Source: Candidatus Corynebacterium faecigallinarum (GTDB taxonomy: Bacteria > Actinomycetota > Actinomycetes > Mycobacteriales > Mycobacteriaceae). From it: 64,000 nt of DNA. Below, in pieces: positions 10,604 to 24,081 of the stretch. A program made the position numbers and the translations under genes. Position 1 is the first letter of the stretch. The number at the start of each line of letters is the position of its first letter. The notes below the pieces were generated by a model. That model was not told where the DNA came from. It did no database searches and saw only the letters and a program-made list of their open reading frames with translations. The stretch is from the NCBI GenBank assembly GCA_019120175.1, contig DWVP01000004.1, positions 124,001-188,000 of the forward strand, written 5' to 3'.

Positions 10604-12268
10604 ATGACCGCCACGATCAACCGCCCGCGCGTCGTGCTCGTCGGCCCTCCCGGTTCCGGTAAGACCACGGTGGGACGCAGTCTCGCCGAGGTCATGCGGT
10701 GCGGGCTGGTCGACACCGACCAGATGCTCGAGGACGCTGCCGGTACCAGCTGCGGCGAGTTGTTCACCGAGCTGGGGGAGCCGGAGTTCCGCCGCCGTGA
10801 GGAGAAGGTCGTCGCTGAGGCACTGCTCACCACCGGCGTGGTCTCCCTCGGTGGCGGAGCAGTGCTCTCCACGGCGACCCGGGAGCTGTTGGCCGGGCAC
10901 ACCGTGGTGTATCTACGGGTGTCGGTTGAGGAGGGCGTACGCCGCACCGCCGGGTCGGCGACCCGTCCGGTGCTCGCCGCCGAACCGGGCGCGGACCCGG
11001 CTGATCGTTACCGGGAGATCCTCACCGAGCGCGAGTCGCTCTACACAGAGGTCGCCACCCACGTCATCGACGGCGACGGCCGGGCGCCCCGACACACCGT
11101 CGGCGAGGCCCTGGCACTGCTGGGTCTGCACCAGGAGTCCACCGCCTCTGCCGTGCGCGTGGAGTCCGACAACCCCTATGACGTGGTCATCGGACGGGAG
11201 CTGACCGACCGGGTCGCCGAGGCCGTGCCGGGTGCCCGACGGGCCGTCGTGCTGCACCAGCCGCCACTGGCGCAGCTGGCCGGCCGGGTCGCCGCACGCC
11301 TTCGTGCCGCCGGGATCGAACCGGTGCTGCACGAGACCCCGGACGCCGAGGCGGCGAAGACCGTCGCTGGCGCCGCGGAGTGCTGGGACGTCTGCGCCTC
11401 GGCCGGACTGTCCCGTCAGGACGTCATCGTCGGTGTCGGTGGTGGCGCAACCACCGACCTCGCCGGGTTCATCGCCGCCACCTGGATGCGGGGCATCCGG
11501 GTCGTGCAGTACCCGACCACGCTGCTGGCCATGGTCGATGCCGCTGTCGGCGGCAAGACCGGTATCAATACCCCGGCCGGCAAGAACCTGGTCGGTGCCT
11601 TCCACGAGCCCGCCGCGGTGCTGGTCGACCTCGAAGTACTCGAGACCCTGCCCACGACGGAGATCATCGCGGGCAGCGCCGAGATCATCAAGGCTGGTTT
11701 CATCCGTGACCCGCGGATCCTCGAGATCTACGAGGCAGACCCAGCTGCCGCCCTGGACCCGAAGGGCAGCCTGCCGGAACTCATCGAGGCGGCGGTGCGG
11801 GTCAAGGCCGAGGTCGTCGGTCAGGACCTCCGCGAGTCCTCTCTGCGTGAGATCCTCAACTACGGACACACCTACGGTCATGCTGTCGAACAGCACGAGA
11901 ATTACATTTGGCGTCACGGCCACGCCGTGGCGGTGGGCATGGTCTTCGAGGCGGAGCTCGCCCACGCAGCCGGTCTGCTCAGCGCGGCCGGGGTGGCACA
12001 GCACCGTCGCATCCTGGAGAGCGTGGGGCTGCCCACCTCCTACGACGGCGCGCCGCTGGAGGTGCTCCTGGAGGTCATGGGACGGGACAAGAAGAACAAG
12101 GACGGTGCGCTGCGCATCGTCGTGGTCACCGATGCCGGCACCGACGCAACAGCCACCGGTGGATACAACCCGCACCGTCTCGTCGACCCGGAGGCTGCCG
12201 AGCTCGAGGCCGCCTACATCGCGACCCAGACACCGCAGACACCGCAGACTCCGGAGGCACACCAATGA
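10604..12268 (+). CDS. aroKB: Bifunctional shikimate kinase / 3-dehydroquinate synthase fusion
   Basis: One uninterrupted 554-codon frame carries two shikimate-pathway enzymes. Residues ~8-175 are shikimate kinase: Walker A GPPGSGKT at 14-21, [15 protein letters not shown], and the GGGAVL substrate loop. Residues ~184-545 are 3-dehydroquinate synthase: NAD site [31 protein letters not shown], and metal-ligand segments [20 protein letters not shown] and HGHAVAVGM. The linker ([19 protein letters not shown]) is very short, with in-frame GTG codons at 11153 and 11159 where a separate aroB might start, but no stop codon and no well-placed SD between the halves. A Thr/Pro/Gln repeat tail ([14 protein letters not shown]) ends the protein. 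Separate aroK and aroB are usual in the genus. Confidence 0.9.
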   Translation: MTATINRPRVVLVGPPGSGKTTVGRSLAEVMRCGLVDTDQMLEDAAGTSCGELFTELGEPEFRRREEKVVAEALLTTGVVSLGGGAVLSTATRELLAGHTVVYLRVSVEEGVRRTAGSATRPVLAAEPGADPADRYREILTERESLYTEVATHVIDGDGRAPRHTVGEALALLGLHQESTASAVRVESDNPYDVVIGRELTDRVAEAVPGARRAVVLHQPPLAQLAGRVAARLRAAGIEPVLHETPDAEAAKTVAGAAECWDVCASAGLSRQDVIVGVGGGATTDLAGFIAATWMRGIRVVQYPTTLLAMVDAAVGGKTGINTPAGKNLVGAFHEPAAVLVDLEVLETLPTTEIIAGSAEIIKAGFIRDPRILEIYEADPAAALDPKGSLPELIEAAVRVKAEVVGQDLRESSLREILNYGHTYGHAVEQHENYIWRHGHAVAVGMVFEAELAHAAGLLSAAGVAQHRRILESVGLPTSYDGAPLEVLLEVMGRDKKNKDGALRIVVVTDAGTDATATGGYNPHRLVDPEAAELEAAYIATQTPQTPQTPEAHQ

Positions 12269-12696
12269 CCCGCGTCCTGGTCCTCAACGGTCCGAACCTC
12301 AACCGCCTCGGAAAGCGCCAACCCGAGGTCTACGGCTCCACCACCCTGGCCGACATCGAGGCTGGTCTGTCCGAGCACGCCGCCCGGCTCGGTGTCGGTA
12401 TCGACTTCCTGCAGTCCAACCACGAGGGCGAGCTGATCGACCGCATCCACCAGGCCGCTGACGCCGGCGAGTCCGTGATCATCAACCCCGGCGGGTTCAC
12501 CCACACCTCGGTCGCGTTGCGGGATGCCCTGGCGGAGATCGCCGACGGTCCCGGGTTCGTCGAGGTGCACATCTCCAACGTGCACGCCCGCGAGGACTTC
12601 CGGCACCACAGCTACCTGTCCCCGGTGGCCCGCGGTGTGATCGCCGGACTGGGTGTCCACGGGTACCACGCGGCACTGGAGTACCTGGCAGCGTAA
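12265..12696 (+). CDS. aroQ: 3-dehydroquinate dehydratase, type II
   Basis: Converts 3-dehydroquinate to 3-dehydroshikimate. 143 aa, the typical size of the dodecameric type II enzyme. Motifs: [19 protein letters not shown] with the catalytic tyrosine, [27 protein letters not shown] with the catalytic histidine, and [20 protein letters not shown] 12265 overlaps the aroKB stop (ATGA), so it is translationally coupled. It completes the step between the two activities of the upstream gene and AroE. Confidence 0.96.
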   Translation: MTRVLVLNGPNLNRLGKRQPEVYGSTTLADIEAGLSEHAARLGVGIDFLQSNHEGELIDRIHQAADAGESVIINPGGFTHTSVALRDALAEIADGPGFVEVHISNVHAREDFRHHSYLSPVARGVIAGLGVHGYHAALEYLAA

Positions 12697-12706
12697 CGTT
12701 GCCGGC
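12694..12706 (+). promoter_or_regulatory. -10-like hexamer 7 nt before pepQ
   Basis: TAACGT at 12694-12699 overlaps the aroQ stop and lies 7 nt before the pepQ ATG with no SD, suggesting a leaderless pepQ mRNA. Confidence 0.35.
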
Positions 12707-13804
12707 ATGACCGACTCCCACTCGACCAACAACGTCCCCACGAAGGCCCGCCGTGCGTCGGTGGCCGCCGCGATCGCCGCAGCCGGCCACGACCACTTGC
12801 TGGTGACCGACCTGAAGAACGTCCGCTACCTCACCGGGTTCAGCGGCTCCAACGCCGCGCTGCTGGTTCCGGCGGAACCGGACGCCGAGGCGACGCTGGT
12901 CACCGACGGACGCTACGACACCCAGGTGCGACAGGAGACCGCCGGGGACCCCGGCATCGGGGTGCGGATCACCCGTGACCTCGTCGGTGAGCTGCTCGAG
13001 GTCGCCGGCGCGGACGCGACCGTCGCCGTCGAGCCGGGAATGACCGTGGCACAGGCCCGTGCGATCGGGGAACCGCCGGTGCTGGACCGCGCGGTGGAGG
13101 ATGCTCGGCTGGTCAAGGGCGCCGACGAGATTGCCGCCCTGCGTGCCGCCGGTGAGTTGGCTGACACCGTGTTCACCGAGTTCATCGAGGCCGGCGGTAT
13201 CCGTGAGGGCATCACCGAGATCGCCGCCGCCGCCGACCTGGAGCACCGCCTGCGCGTCGCCGGCGCCGACGGGTTGAGTTTCGACACGATCCTCGCCTCC
13301 GGGGTCAACGGCGCCAAACCGCATGCCGGTGTCTCCCGCGACATCATCGTCCCCGGCCTGGTCACCCTGGACTTCGGCGTGTGGTTGGACGGCTACGCCT
13401 CCGACCAGACCCGCACGGTGTGCGTCGGGGAGCCGGACGCCCTGTCCGTCGAACTCTACGATCTGGTGCACCGCTCCTTCACCGCTGGAACTGAGGCGGT
13501 GCGTCCCGGTGCCGGGCTGTTTTCCGTGGACAAGGTGTGCCGCGACATCATCGCCGAGGCCGGCTACGGGGAGTACTTCGTCCACTCCACCGGCCATGGT
13601 GTCGGCCTCGACGTGCATGAGGCCCCGTACGCGGCCTCCCGAACCCCGGAGGACAAGACGCTGGCCGAGGGGATGACCCTGACCGTGGAGCCCGGGGTGT
13701 ACCTGCCGGGCCGTACCGGCCTGCGGATCGAGAACACCTACGTCGTCACCGCGGACGGTGCCGAGACCCTGAATCCGTCGTCGACGGAGTTACGGATCGT
13801 CTAG
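12707..13804 (+). CDS. pepQ: Xaa-Pro aminopeptidase / dipeptidase, M24B family
   Basis: Dinuclear-metal pita-bread peptidase, 365 aa from ATG 12707. An N-terminal creatinase-like domain ([17 protein letters not shown]) is followed by the M24 domain with its five metal ligands in order: Asp in [10 protein letters not shown] and in SDQTRTV, His in [14 protein letters not shown], Glu in [10 protein letters not shown] and Glu in [10 protein letters not shown]. It is expected to remove N-terminal residues before proline or split Xaa-Pro dipeptides in the cytoplasm. Its position between aro genes and efp matches related genomes. Confidence 0.9.
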   Translation: MTDSHSTNNVPTKARRASVAAAIAAAGHDHLLVTDLKNVRYLTGFSGSNAALLVPAEPDAEATLVTDGRYDTQVRQETAGDPGIGVRITRDLVGELLEVAGADATVAVEPGMTVAQARAIGEPPVLDRAVEDARLVKGADEIAALRAAGELADTVFTEFIEAGGIREGITEIAAAADLEHRLRVAGADGLSFDTILASGVNGAKPHAGVSRDIIVPGLVTLDFGVWLDGYASDQTRTVCVGEPDALSVELYDLVHRSFTAGTEAVRPGAGLFSVDKVCRDIIAEAGYGEYFVHSTGHGVGLDVHEAPYAASRTPEDKTLAEGMTLTVEPGVYLPGRTGLRIENTYVVTADGAETLNPSSTELRIV

Positions 13805-13814
13805 GGCGAACTGC

Positions 13815-13820
13815 TAGACT
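13815..13820 (+). promoter_or_regulatory. -10 element upstream of efp
   Basis: TAGACT at 13815-13820, preceded by CTGC, lies about 56 bp before the efp GTG and is the only promoter-like hexamer in the 71 bp gap after pepQ. Confidence 0.45.
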
Positions 13821-13875
13821 GGCGGGCTGTTCACCCTTTGCACATTACGACGACGCTTACCCCAGGAGTACACAC

Positions 13876-14439
13876 GTGGCGACTACCGCGGATTTCAAGA
13901 ACGGCCTTGTGCTGAAGATCGACGACAAGCTTCAGCAGATCATCGAGTTCCAGCACGTCAAGCCCGGTAAGGGGCCCGCTTTCGTGCGCACCAAGCTCAA
14001 GGACGTCGTCAGCGGCAAGAACATCGACAAGACCTTCAACGCCGGTGTCAAGGTCGAGACCGCCACCGTGGACCGTCGGGACATGACCTACCTGTACAAC
14101 GACGGCGAGAACTTCGTCGTCATGGATGACAAGGACTTCGAGCAGTTCGAGGTCCCCGCCGACAAGTTCGGTGACGCCGGCCAGTTCCTGCTGGAGAACA
14201 TGCGCGTCCAGCTGTCCTTCCACGAGGGCGAGATCCTCTTCGCCGACCTGCCGGTCTCCGTCGACCTGGCCATCCAGCACACCGACCCGGGTCTGCAGGG
14301 CGACCGCTCCACCGGTGGCACCAAGCCCGCCACCCTGGAGACCGGTGCCGAGATCCAGGTCCCGCTGTTCCTGAACACCGGTGATGTCGTCAAGGTCGAC
14401 ACCCGCACCGGCGAGTACCTCTCCCGCGTCAACAACTAA
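13876..14439 (+). CDS. efp: Translation elongation factor P
   Basis: 187 aa, GTG start at 13876 with an AGGAG at 13864. EF-P enters the ribosomal E site to relieve stalling at polyproline. The N-terminal KOW-like domain carries [20 protein letters not shown] with the lysine at the tip loop, followed by two OB domains and the C-terminal signature [13 protein letters not shown]. No modification-enzyme gene is seen nearby. nusB starts 17 bp downstream. Confidence 0.97.
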   Translation: MATTADFKNGLVLKIDDKLQQIIEFQHVKPGKGPAFVRTKLKDVVSGKNIDKTFNAGVKVETATVDRRDMTYLYNDGENFVVMDDKDFEQFEVPADKFGDAGQFLLENMRVQLSFHEGEILFADLPVSVDLAIQHTDPGLQGDRSTGGTKPATLETGAEIQVPLFLNTGDVVKVDTRTGEYLSRVNN

Positions 14440-14455
14440 GACCACAACTGAGACC

Positions 14456-15031
14456 ATGACAGACAGCACGCACCGCCACGGTCCGCGGCACGCGGCCCGT
14501 CAGCGCGCGGTGGACATCCTCTTCGAGGCCGAGTTCCGCGACACCGACCCAGTCGGCATCGTCGAGGAGCGCATCGACCTGTCCCGCGACGAGTCGAACC
14601 AGGTCAAGAGAGTTCCGGAGTACACCACCGCGATCGTCCCGGGGGTCGCCCAGGCCCTCGACGAGATCGACGACGCCATCGCGGCACACCTGTCGAGCAC
14701 CTGGCGTCTCGAGCGCCTTCCCGCCGTGGACCGCGCCGTCCTGCGCGTCGCAGCCTGGGAACTGCTCTACAACCCGGAAGTGCCGGTGAAGGTCGCCCTC
14801 AAGGAGGGTATCCACCTCGCCGGTGAATATTCGCACGACAAGGCCCCGTCCTACGTCAACGCGGTCCTGGACGGTATCGCCCGGGACAAGCGGCTGGCGG
14901 ATGAGGCGTCCGAGGCTGCTGCTGCGGAGGCGAGCGCCGCGGCAGCAGCCGCGGAGACCGCCGAATCCGAGGCGCAGACGGATGCCCTGATCGAGGGGAT
15001 CGTCGACGGGGGTTCCGACACCCACCCGTGA
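14456..15031 (+). CDS. nusB: Transcription antitermination protein NusB
   Basis: 191 aa from ATG 14456. NusB pairs with NusE (S10) in rRNA antitermination complexes. The helical core shows RHAARQRAVDILFEAEFRD, ERLPAVDRAVLRVAAWELLY and PVKVALKEGIHLAGEYSHDKAPSYVNAVLDGIA, all canonical. After the fold comes an Ala/Glu-rich tail of about 45 residues (EASEAAAAEASAAAAAAETAE) absent from minimal NusB. An upstream in-frame start at 14381 lies inside efp and is rejected. Confidence 0.95.
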   Translation: MTDSTHRHGPRHAARQRAVDILFEAEFRDTDPVGIVEERIDLSRDESNQVKRVPEYTTAIVPGVAQALDEIDDAIAAHLSSTWRLERLPAVDRAVLRVAAWELLYNPEVPVKVALKEGIHLAGEYSHDKAPSYVNAVLDGIARDKRLADEASEAAAAEASAAAAAAETAESEAQTDALIEGIVDGGSDTHP

Positions 15032-15094
15032 TAGGATCAGTCATCGACACCATCCTTTAACGATCCGTCCAGTGAGGCGGGGAAGGAGGTCACG
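15032..15094 (+). promoter_or_regulatory. pyr operon promoter and PyrR-binding leader overlapping the RBS
   Basis: A -10 TAGGAT at 15032-15037 gives a leader of about 50 nt. Within it, 15064-15090 reads TCCGTCCAGTGAGGCGGGG followed by AAGGAGGT. This closely resembles the PyrR-binding RNA consensus (a hairpin with a CCAGNGAGG loop), and its 3' side includes the Shine-Dalgarno sequence of pyrR. No terminator hairpin is seen, so control by PyrR-UMP blocking ribosome binding, as reported for mycobacteria, is inferred. Confidence 0.65.
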
Positions 15095-15673
15095 ATGGGC
15101 ACCATCATGGACGCCGACGACGTCGGTCGTACCATTGCACGCATCGCGCACCAGATCATCGAGAAAACCGCACTAGACGCACCGGGGGCAGGACAGGTTG
15201 TCCTGCTGGGTATCCCGTCGGGGGGAGTGCCGCTGGCGGCGCGTCTCGCCTCGCGGATCGAGGAGTTCAGCGGGGTGTCCGTCTTCCACGGGGCACTCGA
15301 CGTCACCCTCTACCGTGACGACCTGACCACCTCGCCGCACCGGGCGCTCAAACCCACCAGCATCCCGCGTGAGGGCATCGACGGCACCACGGTGATCCTC
15401 GTCGACGATGTCCTCTATTCCGGACGCACCATCCGCGCCGCGCTCGACGCCCTGCGCGACATTGGCCGGGCACGGGTCGTGCAGCTGGCCGTCCTGGTCG
15501 ACCGCGGCCACCGCGACCTGCCGATCCGGGCGGACTACGTGGGCAAGAACATCCCCACCGCCGCCACCGAGGATGTGCGGGTCAGTCTCGCCGAGATCGA
15601 CGGTGACGACCGGGTGGACCTGCTCCGCGACACTGCGGACTCCGCCACCGACAGCGAGGAGACCGGAGAATGA
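15095..15673 (+). CDS. pyrR: Bifunctional pyr operon regulator / uracil phosphoribosyltransferase
   Basis: 192 aa from ATG 15095, with a strong GGAAGGAGG 5 nt upstream. PRTase fold with the PRPP loop [21 protein letters not shown] and the N-terminal [14 protein letters not shown]. PyrR binds pyr leader RNA in a UMP-dependent way and has uracil PRTase activity. The RNA target is probably the element overlapping its own RBS. It heads pyrB-pyrC-carA-carB-pyrF and overlaps pyrB by 4 bp. Confidence 0.95.
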   Translation: MGTIMDADDVGRTIARIAHQIIEKTALDAPGAGQVVLLGIPSGGVPLAARLASRIEEFSGVSVFHGALDVTLYRDDLTTSPHRALKPTSIPREGIDGTTVILVDDVLYSGRTIRAALDALRDIGRARVVQLAVLVDRGHRDLPIRADYVGKNIPTAATEDVRVSLAEIDGDDRVDLLRDTADSATDSEETGE

Positions 15674-16656
15674 AGCACCTGCTCAGCATCGCCGACCTGA
15701 CCGCCGGGGAGATCACCGGCCTGTTGGACGAGGCGGACCGGTTCGCCGAGTCGCTGCGTGACCGGGAAGTGAAGAAGCTGCCGACCCTGCGGGGCCGTAC
15801 GGTCTTCACCCTGTTCTACGAGAACTCCACCCGCACCCGGTCCAGTTTCGAGACCGCCGGCAAGTGGATGAGCGCGGACGTCATCAACATCTCGGCATCT
15901 TCCTCAAGCGTGAAGAAGGGTGAGTCGCTCAAGGACACTGCCTTGACGTTGCGGGCGATCGGCGCGGACGCCATCATCATGCGCCACCCGTCCTCCGGTG
16001 CGGCCCGCCAGGTCGCCAACTGGGTGGGACACGGCCCGGACGGCATCAGCGTGCTCAACGCCGGTGACGGCCTGCACGAGCACCCCACCCAGGCCCTGCT
16101 CGACGCGGTGACCCTGCGCAACCGCCTCGCCGGGGACAGCGGCGACCTGACCGGAAGCCACGTCGTGATCGTCGGCGACATCCTGCACTCGCGCGTCGCA
16201 CGGTCCAACGCCCTGCTGCTCACCGGACTGGGGGTCGACGTCACCTTCGTCGCCCCGCCAACCCTTCTGCCGCTTGGTGTGACCAACTGGATCCATCCCG
16301 AGGGCTCCGGCACGGTCCGGGTCAGCCACGACATGGACTCCGCCCTGACCGGTGCGGACGCGGTGATGATGCTGCGCGTGCAGGCCGAGCGGATGGACGG
16401 CGGGTTCTTCCCCTCGCACCGCGAGTACGCCACCCGCTACGGTCTGTCCCGTGCCCGGCTCGACCGCCTGGACGACGACGTCATCGTGCTGCACCCTGGC
16501 CCGATGCTGCGCGGCATGGAGATCAGCGACGCCGTCGCCGACGCGCCCCAGGCTGTGGTGCTCGACCAGGTCACCGCCGGTGTGCACGTCCGCATGGCGG
16601 CACTGTTCACCCTGCTGGTCGGAACCGGCGGCGATACGGGGGAGGCCACACTGTGA
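15670..16656 (+). CDS. pyrB: Aspartate carbamoyltransferase catalytic subunit
   Basis: 328 aa; condenses carbamoyl phosphate with aspartate. The carbamoyl-phosphate site STRTRSSF is at 53-60, followed by the [13 protein letters not shown] loop with its catalytic lysine, MRHPSSGAA, and HPTQALLDA. No pyrI is present, as in other Gram-positive operons. ATGA overlap with pyrR and GTGA overlap with pyrC indicate coupled translation. Confidence 0.97.
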   Translation: MKHLLSIADLTAGEITGLLDEADRFAESLRDREVKKLPTLRGRTVFTLFYENSTRTRSSFETAGKWMSADVINISASSSSVKKGESLKDTALTLRAIGADAIIMRHPSSGAARQVANWVGHGPDGISVLNAGDGLHEHPTQALLDAVTLRNRLAGDSGDLTGSHVVIVGDILHSRVARSNALLLTGLGVDVTFVAPPTLLPLGVTNWIHPEGSGTVRVSHDMDSALTGADAVMMLRVQAERMDGGFFPSHREYATRYGLSRARLDRLDDDVIVLHPGPMLRGMEISDAVADAPQAVVLDQVTAGVHVRMAALFTLLVGTGGDTGEATL

Positions 16657-18065
16657 GCAACCGGAACACTGCACAGGACACGACACGAGAGAAAGTGAAC
16701 ACCGTGAACGACTACCCGGCCACCGGAGTGCTCCACGACGTCCAACCGGGCGAGGTCCTGCTCCGCGGCGTCCTCGTCTACGGCGAGGGCGACCCCGCGG
16801 ACGTCCTGGTCCGTGACGGTGTCATCGCCGAGATCGCCGCCGCCGGCGAGTTGGAGACCAGCGCCGAAGGTGCGGAGACCCTCGACCTCGACGGCCAGGT
16901 CCTGCTGCCCGGCCTGGTGGACATGCACGTCCACCTGCGTGAGCCCGGCCGTGAGGACACCGAGACCATCGCCACCGGTTCCGCCGCCGCCGCCCGCGGT
17001 GGCTTCACCGCGGTATTCACCATGGCCAACACCGACCCGGTGACCGACACCCCGGCGATCGCCGAGATGGTGTGGCTCAAGGGCCAGCAGACCAACCTCT
17101 GCGACGTCCACCCCGTCGGCTCGATCAGCCGTGGACTCAAGGGCAGCGAGCTGACCGAGTTCGGCATGATGGCCGATTCGGACGCCAAGGTCCGCATGTT
17201 CTCCGACGACGGCAAGTGCGTCGACGACCCACGCCTGATGCGTCGGGCCGTCGAGTACGCCGGCGGCCTGGACGTGCTGCTCGCCCAGCACTGTGAGGAG
17301 CACCGGCTCACCGAGGGAGCGGTCGCCCACGAGGGTGACACCGCCGCCCGGCTCGGCCTGCGTGGCTGGCCGCGCGTCGCCGAGGAGTCCATCGTCATCC
17401 GGGACGCCCTGCTGGCCCGCGACTACGGCGGACGTCTGCACATCTGCCACGCCTCCACCGAGGGCACCGTTGAACTGCTGGCCTGGGCCAAGGACCACGA
17501 CATCCCGCTCTCGGCCGAGGTCACCCCGCACCACCTCATCCTCACCGATGAGAAGCTGGAGACCTACGACGGGCACTTCCGGGTCAACCCGCCGCTGCGC
17601 GAGACCCAGGACACCCTCGCTCTGCGCCAGGCGCTGATCGACGGCACGGTGGACTGTGTCGCCACCGACCACGCCCCGCACGGCTCCGAGGAGAAGTGCT
17701 GCGAGTTCGACCAGGCCCGCCCCGGTATGCTGGGCCTGGAGACATCGCTGCCGATCATCGCTGGCCTGTTCGTCACCGACGTACCTGAAGGTCTCGAGGC
17801 ACAGGACTGGCGCTTCGTGGCGAAGGTCATGTCGGAGCGCCCCGCCGAGATTCTCAAGCTGCCCGGCCACGGCCGTCCCGTGGCAGTGGGGGAGCCGGCG
17901 AACCTCTGCGTCGTCGACACCGGCCGCAGCTGGACCGCTCACGGCGAGGACCTGGCGTCCAAGTCGTCCAACACCCCCTACGAGGGGATGGAACTGCCGG
18001 TGAAGGTGTCCACGACCCTGCTCCGCGGCCGGGTGACCTGCCGCGACGGCGAGGTCGACGCCTAG
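16653..18065 (+). CDS. pyrC: Dihydroorotase
   Basis: Class I dihydroorotase, 470 aa from GTG 16653, which overlaps the pyrB stop and has GGGGGAGG 8 nt upstream. In-frame GTGs at 16695 and 16704 would give a protein nearer the usual length, so the first ~17 residues are uncertain. The zinc motif [10 protein letters not shown], the carboxylated-lysine region, the later histidines ([16 protein letters not shown]) and the catalytic Asp in VATDHAPH are all seen. It closes carbamoyl aspartate to dihydroorotate. Confidence 0.95.
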   Translation: MSNRNTAQDTTREKVNTVNDYPATGVLHDVQPGEVLLRGVLVYGEGDPADVLVRDGVIAEIAAAGELETSAEGAETLDLDGQVLLPGLVDMHVHLREPGREDTETIATGSAAAARGGFTAVFTMANTDPVTDTPAIAEMVWLKGQQTNLCDVHPVGSISRGLKGSELTEFGMMADSDAKVRMFSDDGKCVDDPRLMRRAVEYAGGLDVLLAQHCEEHRLTEGAVAHEGDTAARLGLRGWPRVAEESIVIRDALLARDYGGRLHICHASTEGTVELLAWAKDHDIPLSAEVTPHHLILTDEKLETYDGHFRVNPPLRETQDTLALRQALIDGTVDCVATDHAPHGSEEKCCEFDQARPGMLGLETSLPIIAGLFVTDVPEGLEAQDWRFVAKVMSERPAEILKLPGHGRPVAVGEPANLCVVDTGRSWTAHGEDLASKSSNTPYEGMELPVKVSTTLLRGRVTCRDGEVDA

Positions 18066-18137
18066 ATGACCGACCAGATCGCACATAGACCACATACAAC
18101 TAGTTCCGCTAATTCCGCGACAGAGAAGAGTACTGCT

Positions 18138-19274
18138 GTGAGTTCCTCCCGCACCCCCGCGCTGCTGGTGCTGGCCGACGGACGGGTGTTCCGTGGCCGC
18201 GCCTTCGGTGCGACCGGCACCACCCTGGGTGAGGCCGTGTTCACGACCGCGCTGACCGGCTACCAGGAAACCCTGACCGACCCCTCCTACCACCGGCAGA
18301 TCATCGTGGCGACGGCCCCGCAGATCGGCAATACCGGCTGGAACGACGAGGACTCCGAGTCCCACAACGGCAAGATCTGGGCCGCCGGCCTGGTCATCCG
18401 CGATCTCTCCCGCTCCGTGTCGAACTGGCGTGCAGCCCGCTCGCTGCCCGAGGAGATGGAGAAGCAGGGGCTGATCGGGATCCAGGGTATCGACACCCGT
18501 GCACTGGTGCGCCACCTGCGCGACCAGGGTGCCGTCGCCGCCGGCATCTTCTCCGGGAAGGCCGCCGAACGTCCCGTCGAGGAGCTCATCGCCGAGGTCG
18601 CCGCACAGCCGACCATGGTCGGCTCGAACCTCGCCGTCGAGGCATCCACCGACGAGGTCTACGTTGTCGAGCCCGAGGGTGAGGCCAGGTACACCGTGCT
18701 GGCCTACGACATGGGCATCAAGACCAACACCCCGTCCAACTTCGCCTCCCGCGGGGTGCGCACCGTCGTCGTCCCGGCCGAGTCCCCGGTCGAGCCGCTG
18801 CTGGAGCAGTACCAGCCTGACGGTGTCTTCGTCTCCAACGGCCCCGGCGACCCCGCCACCGCCGATGTCATGGTGCAGCAGGTCCAGACCGTCCTCGAGA
18901 AGAAGATCCCGCTGTTCGGGATCTGCTTCGGCAACCAGATCCTGGGCCGTGCCCTGGGCATGGACACCTACAAGCTGAAGTTCGGCCACCGCGGCACCAA
19001 CGTGCCCGTGCTCAACCACCTCACCGGCCAGATCTTCATCACCTCGCAGAACCACGGCTTCGCCCTGCGCGGTCGACCCGGCGAGCCCTTCGACACGCCC
19101 TACGGCACCGCCCAGGTCACCCACACCTGCCTCAACGATGACTGCGTCGAAGGTGTCGCCCTCGACAACGGACTCGCCTTCTCCGTCCAGTACCACCCCG
19201 AGGCCGCCGCCGGCCCCCACGACGCCAACCCGCTGTTCGACGAGTTCATCGAACTGATGGAAGGGAACAACTAA
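18138..19274 (+). CDS. carA: Carbamoyl-phosphate synthase small (glutaminase) subunit
   Basis: Supplies ammonia from glutamine to CarB for pyrimidine and arginine synthesis. 378 aa from GTG 18138, with AGAAGAG 7 nt upstream. An ATG at 18066, right after the pyrC stop, would add 24 residues; the AT-rich 18090-18130 stretch looks non-coding, so the later start is preferred. N-terminal TLGEAVFTTALTGYQET is typical, and the class I glutaminase has Cys263 in FGICFGNQILG with the His/Glu pair in YHPEAAAGPHD. Stop and carB start are adjacent. Confidence 0.93.
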   Translation: MSSSRTPALLVLADGRVFRGRAFGATGTTLGEAVFTTALTGYQETLTDPSYHRQIIVATAPQIGNTGWNDEDSESHNGKIWAAGLVIRDLSRSVSNWRAARSLPEEMEKQGLIGIQGIDTRALVRHLRDQGAVAAGIFSGKAAERPVEELIAEVAAQPTMVGSNLAVEASTDEVYVVEPEGEARYTVLAYDMGIKTNTPSNFASRGVRTVVVPAESPVEPLLEQYQPDGVFVSNGPGDPATADVMVQQVQTVLEKKIPLFGICFGNQILGRALGMDTYKLKFGHRGTNVPVLNHLTGQIFITSQNHGFALRGRPGEPFDTPYGTAQVTHTCLNDDCVEGVALDNGLAFSVQYHPEAAAGPHDANPLFDEFIELMEGNN

Positions 19275-22611
<3,337 letters not shown>

Positions 22612-22622
<11 letters not shown>

Positions 22623-23469
22623 GAAGCGCTCCGGCGTCTCTGACACCGGCACGTTCGGGCAGCGCTACCTGGCGCGTTCGGAGGAGTTGGGACGGCTGTG
22701 CGTCGGGTTGGACCCGCACCCCGGCATCCTGGAGTCCTGGGGTCTGACGGTGGACGCCGCCGGGCTGGCGGAGTTCACCCGCCGATGTGTGGAGGCCTTC
22801 GCCGACACCGCCTGTGTGGTCAAGCCCCAGGTCGCCTTCTACGAGATGTTCGGCTCGGCGGGTTTTGCTGTACTGGAGGACGCCCTGGCGGCCTTCCGCG
22901 CCGCCGGGACACTCGTCATCGCAGACGCCAAACGCGGCGACATCGGCTCCACCATGGCCGGGTACGCCCGGGCGTGGCTGTCCGATGATTCACCGCTGCA
23001 GGCCGATGCGGTGACGGTGTCGCCGTACCTGGGCCTGGACTCGTTGACCCCGGCGCTGGATGCCGCGGTCGTCACCGGCCGATCGGTGATCGTGCTGTCA
23101 GCGACCTCCAACCCGGAGGGGCCGCAGTTCCAGACCCTGACCACCCCGAACGGGGTCAGTGTGTCGCAGGAGGTCGTCGACTGGGCGGCCGCCCACAATG
23201 CGGCCCATTCCGCCGGCACCGTCGGTGTGGTTGTCGGTGCGACAGTCACTTCTGCGCCGGATCTTTCCGAGGTCGGTGGCCTGGTACTGATGCCCGGCGT
23301 CGGTGCCCAGGGTGGTGCGGCCGACGACATCGCCCGGATTGCCGGACCTGCTGAACGGTGGGCCAACCCCAATATGTCGCGGTCGATTCTGCAGTGCGGC
23401 CCGGATGTTGGGGAACTGCGTGCCGCAGTCACCGAGGCCGCGTCCTCGTTCCCGCAGGTCGGGAACTAG
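22612..23469 (+). CDS. pyrF: Orotidine 5'-phosphate decarboxylase, subfamily 2
   Basis: 285 aa, the longer actinobacterial type 2 form. It decarboxylates OMP to UMP. Key residues are Lys in [12 protein letters not shown] and the DxKRxDIG motif (Asp105, Lys107, Asp110) in [12 protein letters not shown]; the phosphate-binding end [10 protein letters not shown] is present. Translation starts inside the last codons of carB, so expression is coupled. It is the last pyr gene; a 286 bp gap with its own promoter follows. Confidence 0.96.
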
Positions 23470-23755
23470 GACGCGCCGAGTGCGAACTGGGGGTTTGTTC
23501 ATCTTCCGTTCGCTGGAGTGCTACACTTGGCGCGTTGTTTCATGGTCGCGACCTGCACCAGCGTCCCGGGGTCACCCCGGGGGACGGGCACAGGTCACCG
23601 ACGTCGCCACTGTTGCGCAGTGGCACGGCGAATCGCTACGATTCGTCTCTGACTTCGGCAGGCCGAGCGTTTGCCGAATGGAACACCTGCAAGATCCCGC
23701 AAGACCCTGTAAGTCTTAACCAAACACAATTCCCAACCCCAAGACGGAGGAACCC
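23470..23755 (+). promoter_or_regulatory. mihF upstream region with two palindromes and promoter
   Basis: The region holds TACACT at 23522-23527, a CCCGGGG-TCA-CCCCGGG hairpin at 23565-23581, and then a promoter TTGCGC (23613-23618), 18 bp spacer, TACGAT (23637-23642). The -35 lies in a perfect 7-bp-arm palindrome GCCACTG-TTGCG-CAGTGGC (23606-23624), and the -10 in a second one, CGAATCG-CTA-CGATTCG (23629-23645). A ~110 nt leader ends with GGAGG at 23746-23750. The palindromes may be operators or nucleoid-protein sites. Confidence 0.55.
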
Positions 23756-24076
23756 GTGGCCCTTCCCCAGTTGACCCCGGAGCAGCGTGCAGAAGCCCTG
23801 AAGAAGGCCGCCGAGGCCCGCAAGGCCCGTGCCGAGCTCAAGGAGAAGCTCAAGCGTGGCGGCACCGACCTGAAGCAGGTCCTGGCCGACGCTGACGAGG
23901 ACCCGATCATCGGCAAGATGAAGGTCTCCGCCCTCCTCGAGGCCCTGCCGAAGGTGGGCAAGGTCAAGGCACAGGAGATCATGACCGAGCTCGAGATCGC
24001 CCCGACCCGCCGTCTGCGCGGCCTGGGCGACCGTCAGCGTCGCGCTCTGCTGGAGCGCTTCGGTTACGAGGCATAG
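23756..24076 (+). CDS. mihF: Actinobacterial integration host factor (mIHF)
   Basis: 106 aa, GTG 23756 with GGAGG 5 nt upstream. This small nucleoid-associated protein is unrelated to E. coli IHF. The N-terminal half is a long basic helix ([23 protein letters not shown]), followed by the helix-two-turns-helix DNA-binding region [33 protein letters not shown]. In the group it compacts DNA and is generally essential. It precedes gmk by 5 bp, so the two are probably cotranscribed from the palindromic promoter upstream. Confidence 0.94.
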   Translation: MALPQLTPEQRAEALKKAAEARKARAELKEKLKRGGTDLKQVLADADEDPIIGKMKVSALLEALPKVGKVKAQEIMTELEIAPTRRLRGLGDRQRRALLERFGYEA

Positions 24077-24081
24077 TCGCC

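Noticed and set aside
8807..10900. Minus-strand open frame opposite the prepilin peptidase and aroC
   Set aside because: Antisense to aroC; composition typical of a shadow frame.
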